From the NCBI RefSeq assembly GCF_030704535.1, contig NC_081806.1, positions 3,049,001 through 3,113,000 on the forward strand: a DNA stretch of 64,000 bases, read 5' to 3'. The stretch comes from Vitis vinifera (taxonomy: Eukaryota > Streptophyta > Magnoliopsida > Vitales > Vitaceae). Positions 59,901 to 64,000 of the stretch are shown piece by piece (positions within the stretch are counted from its first letter, which is position 1; each line of letters opens with the position of its first letter). The notes beneath the pieces were generated by a model. It was not told where the DNA came from. It saw nothing but the letters and a program-made list of their open reading frames with translations, and ran no database searches. Position numbers and translations under genes: made by a program.

Positions 59901-62753
59901 ATGTTACTTTAATGGGTGCAAAGGAGGATAACTTTTCACACATTTTTCCTTTTCTTCCCCACAAATGAACTATGTCAACTTAAAAATGTATCTTTCACTG
60001 AAGAAGATATCACCTAATCTACACTGAATAAGGAAAACAATAAGTTCCATAGAATCCTTGCTTTGGAGCATAGAAGAAGTGAGTGATCAATAGATTCCCC
60101 ATCCAATTTGCAAAGATAACATTTATTCATCGGTGGTCTCCCTCTCTTCTAGAGATTATTGGAAGTCAAAACTTTTCCCCAACTAGCTTCCCATGCAAAA
60201 AAACTCACTTTAGACGAGACCCACAAATTCTGGATAATGTTCATTGGAAAAAGGACCTCCCTCCCCACTTTTAAAGCCGCATAGAAAGATTTGACTGAAA
60301 ACGATCCTTTTTCAACATCTTTACACACCACCTTATCATTATCGTCCCTTCTAACTAACTTCCTTCTCAAACATGGAGAAAAAAAATATCAACAATGTCC
60401 AACTCCCAATCATTAAAGTGCCTAGTGAGCACAAAATCTAATGTCCCAACCCTCTAGTGTCATCCCCCAAATCCGCCATCCATGCCTCCTTTGACAAAGC
60501 CAATGCATATAAAGAAGGAAAGAAATTACACAAGGGCTCCTCCGCACGCCATCTATTTGTCCAAAACTTAACACTTCTACCATTACCCACTTCAAAGGAG
60601 GTCAACGAAAAAAAATTCACCCCTTCCAAATAGTTTTCCAAACACCAACCCCATAACCACCTCTAACTTCACAAAGGTGTCAACCCACGCCTTCCTTTCC
60701 CCTCTATAATCTACCTCCAAAAAACAACTCCATTAGAAGCTTCTCTCCAGCTCCACTAACCAAGGAGGGCCCGATTCAGAAGAGAGAGGCTTCTAATGCC
60801 CTAACCCCACTTTTTAACCAGCCAACCTCATAGGTTCAAGTCTTTTAAGAAAGCATTCAATCTTTAGCATGAACAAACACAAGCATAATGGTTGCCATGC
60901 ATTTCTCTCCAATTGTATAGTAAAATGATGGGTGTTTAAAGGTATGGAATGATAACCAGAGGAGAGAACAAAAGAGTGGCTGCTAAGATGAGAAAGAAGC
61001 CATTGGGAACTTTGTCCATTGATTGCAGAAGTTGTATACACTGGATCAAATTGATAGCCATAAAGTCAATGAGATTATTGATAAGATAATTGCTCCATCT
61101 TGAGTTGTCATGGAGGGTTTGGAGTTGTTGCAGAAGAAGATTGGAGAATCACATTGAATAGAAACTTTATTTTTCACACAGTTACCTGGGATTACCTCAA
61201 ACGTGAAAGGGTAAATATTTCAACCAATGAGAGTAAGCAACTACAATATCTTACAAAATCAACCTCTCTTTGATATAAGATGCTAATACCATTGTAAGAT
61301 TCATAAGAAAGGTTAAACTCAATAATTAACATGGGCATGCAGTAAAACCATTTGAATTCTGACACATTCTGAATATCAAATCTTAGTTGGATGAATGATT
61401 GCTTGATTCTTAACAAAATAAATAAATAAAAAGTCCTTTAAAATGCATATTATATAAAAAATAAAATTTAAAAAAAAAAAAAAAAATCGCACCTCTGTCT
61501 TGTAGCGAGTATCAGGTGGAGGAACCCTTAGCTGTGCCTTCCAATCTTGGGAACTGAGTACCAAAAAATGATCAATGGTTGGTTCACAAGTAGAGCAAAC
61601 AATCTTAGGTTTAATAAAATAAGTAAAAAAAATGCTTTCAAAATAATTATCTTTTACACTACATCAACATGTTTCTGTGCGCTTAACAGCATAAAATACC
61701 AGAAAATAAAGAATAAAAATGCAAACACTAAAATGATGTAGAATATGTGATAGACCGTGATCCAAAATACAAAAATGATATACAATAAAAGTTGGAATTT
61801 TGAACCAGAATTCAGAGTTCAAAAGGTGTCCAAGAAGTCTCAGTACATTAAGTTTCTCTGCAATGTAAATATCAAAATGAATTATTTAAAATATAAACCA
61901 ATCAAAATAGATTATTAATTGTGCAAAATATGGAGGAATATCACCAAAACATAAGCACGTCATTCATCTCTAGTAACCATCTCTCCCCATCCGCACCAAT
62001 GAGCACTTATTCCAGGTGTTGGGGTCACAAAGAGATGACATAGCTTCCCAACCTCAGAATCCTCTATTAAAGCTCTTGTGATTTGAGATAGCCCATGAGA
62101 GGACCAGCGACTTGGAAATCCTACAAATTCATCTCTAAGGGAGCAAATTTGATCTACTAGCCATTCTGTTCAAAGTTTCTTTCTACACGAACTTCAGATA
62201 ATACCAACTAATGAACTTGATAGTGGGAGATTATTCACTTATCTCTTTCCCAGATAGAAGAACAAAACACAGCAGTGCTTCCCTCGAATCAATTTGCCAG
62301 TCCAAGAAAGCTAAAGACCCAAACCAATCTACTAAAACCCACCCGATTAATCTTAGGATTTTGCTTCCTTTCGATTAATTAGTCACCAAAAGCCAGAACT
62401 TCTGCTCCATTGTAAAATAATTCCGGACTCGTTGTTTATTCCAAAACCCACATTCCCGTGAATGTACACAAAAATACCCTATAAACCATGGGAAACCCCT
62501 AAAAAGAGTAAAAAATGTACCTCGAATCAACGACTTCGGACTGTACTGTCTTCTCAACTTCATTCGCAGGCGAATCAGTAGCAATTGGAATCCGTCTCAG
62601 CCACTGCTGTTGCTGCTGATTCTGCATCGGTGGTCTCTGAAAATACTGTTGTTGTTGGTAATTAGGGTTTCGGTTTTGAAAATTAGGGTTTGAGTGAAAA
62701 TTTCCGCCCCGGCCGTTGCCGATCCCCGGCGGATACCGACCCCGTGGGTTCAT
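53950..62753 (-). CDS. RH8: DEAD-box RNA helicase, DDX6/Dhh1 group (RH8/RH6/RH12-like)
   Basis: Nine exons: 62753..62521, 61553..61493, 58936..58702, 57372..57134, 56736..56485, 56395..56215, 54379..54291, 54212..54139 and 54028..53950. All join in frame to 480 residues. The N-terminal about 75 residues are Gly/Asn/Gln-rich ([12 protein letters not shown]) and end [11 protein letters not shown]. Motifs in order: Q motif [18 protein letters not shown], Ia [19 protein letters not shown] (split DE|AD between exons 4 and 5), III SAT, IV IIFCNS, V RGID, VI HRVGRSGR. It ends DQAIYCR. Orthologues act in P-bodies in decapping and translational repression of mRNA. The paralogue (RH6, RH8 or RH12) is not certain. 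Introns total about 7.5 kb and hold SINE and LINE insertions. Confidence 0.95.
54715..54930 (-). mobile_element. LINE/SINE-like 3' tail in helicase intron 6
   Basis: A T run at 54716-54727 followed by GATAGATTAGAAG and AAATATATTAAAAAG has the same design as the tails at 49145 and 52887. It lies in the intron between exons 6 and 7 of the helicase gene. No coding part remains. Confidence 0.5.
59699..59920 (-). mobile_element. tRNA-derived SINE in helicase intron 2
   Basis: On the minus strand there is an A box (TAGTTGGTCAAGGTG, 59901-59887), a B box (GGGTTCGAATCC, 59845-59834), a unique body, and a poly-A tail (T run 59699-59713 on the plus strand). Spacing of the boxes is about 42 bp. Its 5' border is approximate and no target duplication was defined. 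Confidence 0.75.
59995..60790 (-). mobile_element. L1-type LINE fragment in helicase intron 2
   Basis: Minus-strand frames give [15 protein letters not shown] and [16 protein letters not shown] (about 60600-60460), then [13 protein letters not shown] and [19 protein letters not shown] (about 60310-60160), then [19 protein letters not shown] (about 60120-60065). These are successive parts of the zinc-binding C-terminus of plant L1 reverse transcriptases. Frame changes and stops mark it as dead. It has the same orientation as the host gene. Confidence 0.85.
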
Positions 62754-62960
62754 CAGAACAGCTTAAAAAACAAGGGTTTGAATCTGATCCCAATACTCTA
62801 ATTTCAAAAAACAGAAATAAAAAACAAATCAAACTTGAAAATCGATGATTTCAAGCGTGTGCGAACCAATTCACTAGGGTTTTGAAAATTTTGCCTAGGC
62901 CTGTTTCTCTCTAGCTTTGAGGGTATTTGACCTAGGTGACTAAGGGCGCGTTTAGGTTGT
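62754..62960 (-). promoter_or_regulatory. 5' UTR and proximal promoter of the helicase gene
   Basis: On the minus strand AAAACCCTAGTGAATTGG (about 62885-62868) contains a telo-box-like AAACCCTAG, often found in promoters of plant genes for translation and RNA handling. No TATA box was found. Confidence 0.45.
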
Positions 62961-63212
62961 TTTATAAAAGCGGTTTAAATTAGCCTTCAAAACTGGAAAA
63001 TGTTTTCGAAAAGCATAAAATTCTAAAAGCAATGATTGGAGAACCCACGTGGCAGCCTTCGGAAGGTGTTCTCTTTTACAATAAAATAAATTTTGGAAAC
63101 CTGAATTACTTAAAAACATTTCCAAAACCTAATTTTGGACACGTCGGCTGCATCTCAAATTTAAATACTAAAATCCAAAGAAAAAAAAATTAATATATAT
63201 ATTATTTTTTCT
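62961..63212. other. Distal upstream DNA with a worn transposon end
   Basis: GGGCGCGTTTAGGTTG at about 62946 is typical of a MITE or hAT end, but no matching partner end was identified. Confidence 0.3.
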
Positions 63213-63527
63213 GTTATGTTTGGTTTCGAAAAAAATTAAGAAAAGAAAAAAATATACAAAAAAAAAGATTTTTTCATATTTGATTGTACTATAAAAAAAT
63301 ATTAAAAAAAATCAAATATAATTAAAACTAATAAAAAAATTTATGTGTTTTTAAATTATTTAATTTTTATATTGATGAGTTAAAATAAATAAAATGAGTT
63401 TAAAGTAACAAAAAAAATAATTTATTAACTTTTAATTTTTTTTTATTTACTTTTTATTTCTTTCTACTTTTCTTTTATATTTTATTTTCCTTACATTTTT
63501 CTTTAAATTTGATGGACCAAACATAGC
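63213..63527. mobile_element. AT-rich MITE, same family as 8638-8939
   Basis: The ends GTTATGTTTGGTTTCGAAAAA and GGACCAAACATAGCC are imperfect inverted repeats. The interior (AATTAAAACTAATAAAAAAA, TTTAAATTATTTAATTTTTA) matches the reverse complement of 8700-8860. No transposase is encoded. Confidence 0.65.
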
Positions 63528-64000
63528 CTTCATATTTAAATTTTATCAAATTAGATATTATAAATATAAAATTATCATAATAATGTCCAAGTAAGATGTA
63601 AACTTTATAAATATACTTATAAATATTTTTTTTAATTATTATAGAAGATAAAAGATAAAAAAAAATTAATATAATTTCTATTATTGACCAAATATCACTA
63701 TTTTTAATTAACATGATTTTATTTATAATCAATATTATGCAAAATTTACATCATGATATCTAAATGGTCATGGACCAAACAGGTCTTTATTTTGGTATTA
63801 AAAAAATTAATTACAATATAATTTGTATAAGATGTCAGTCTAGATTAGCATGGAGTCTATCCTTTAAAAAATAATGTTTTAATTTTTTATCAACTTATAT
63901 GATATTATTATTGAATATCACAATTGATATGTAACAATATCATTTTCCTCGACAAAACTACTTATTAGGTATATTATTACTTCTTTTTATTAATTTTTTA
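63528..64000. other. AT-rich end of window
   Basis: No gene or recognisable element; low-complexity A/T runs only. Confidence 0.5.

Noticed and set aside
62655-62695. Repeated AATTAGGGTTT suggesting telomere-like repeats
   Set aside because: These bases lie in exon 1 of the helicase and encode the Asn/Pro/Gln-rich N-terminus on the other strand; the likeness is incidental.
1-64000. Search by eye for conserved plant microRNAs, tRNAs, rRNA or CRISPR-like arrays
   Set aside because: No mature-microRNA match, cloverleaf or regular spacer array was noticed; reading by eye is not exhaustive, and tRNAscan and miRBase searches would settle it.

Overview
This is a stretch of AT-rich eudicot nuclear DNA. 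Small intron-split plant genes sit among long intergenic tracts full of transposon debris. The transposon styles and the protein sequences look like grapevine (Vitis); that assignment is from memory and is not proven by the sequence. There is no prokaryotic, organellar or viral gene content, no CRISPR array, and I saw no tRNA or rRNA gene.

Layout. 1-1289: the 5' part of a GT90 protein O-glucosyltransferase-like gene (minus strand), whose next intron holds a Mutator-type element and which runs off the window. 1585-2420: a tandem duplication and a decayed LTR. 5390-19900: a four-unit tandem array of LURP-one-related (LOR) genes, with three intact copies and one wrecked pseudogene, spread apart by MITEs and a 1.37-kb foldback element. 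20346-25213: a nine-exon gene for a long NT-C2/coiled-coil protein (minus). 25.5-33.4 kb: gene-poor. 33469-33819: a short intronless NF-YC histone-fold gene. 34258-36400: a 2.1-kb non-autonomous LTR retrotransposon whose interior is mainly the head of an antisense gene. 37685-37894: a 69-residue uncharacterised protein (minus). 38696-39427: a complete 732-bp Mutator-type MITE with perfect 9-bp target duplication. 44545-45543: a five-exon remorin gene. 46.9-53.5 kb: minisatellite-like DNA plus Copia and LINE remnants. 53950-62753: a nine-exon DEAD-box helicase of the DDX6/Dhh1/RH8 group (minus), with a SINE and LINE pieces in its introns.

Most exon junctions below were derived by hand from GT/AG sites, reading phase and family alignment; all assembled exon chains keep an open frame. 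The genes do not form one pathway. Remorin (membrane nanodomains), LOR proteins (pathogen-response family) and the DDX6-type helicase (P-bodies) are each linked to stress biology in other plants, but nothing here shows co-regulation.

The most unusual structures are the antisense gene head inside the LTR element, the mixed intron content of the LOR array, and the ACCACAGT-rich foldback.
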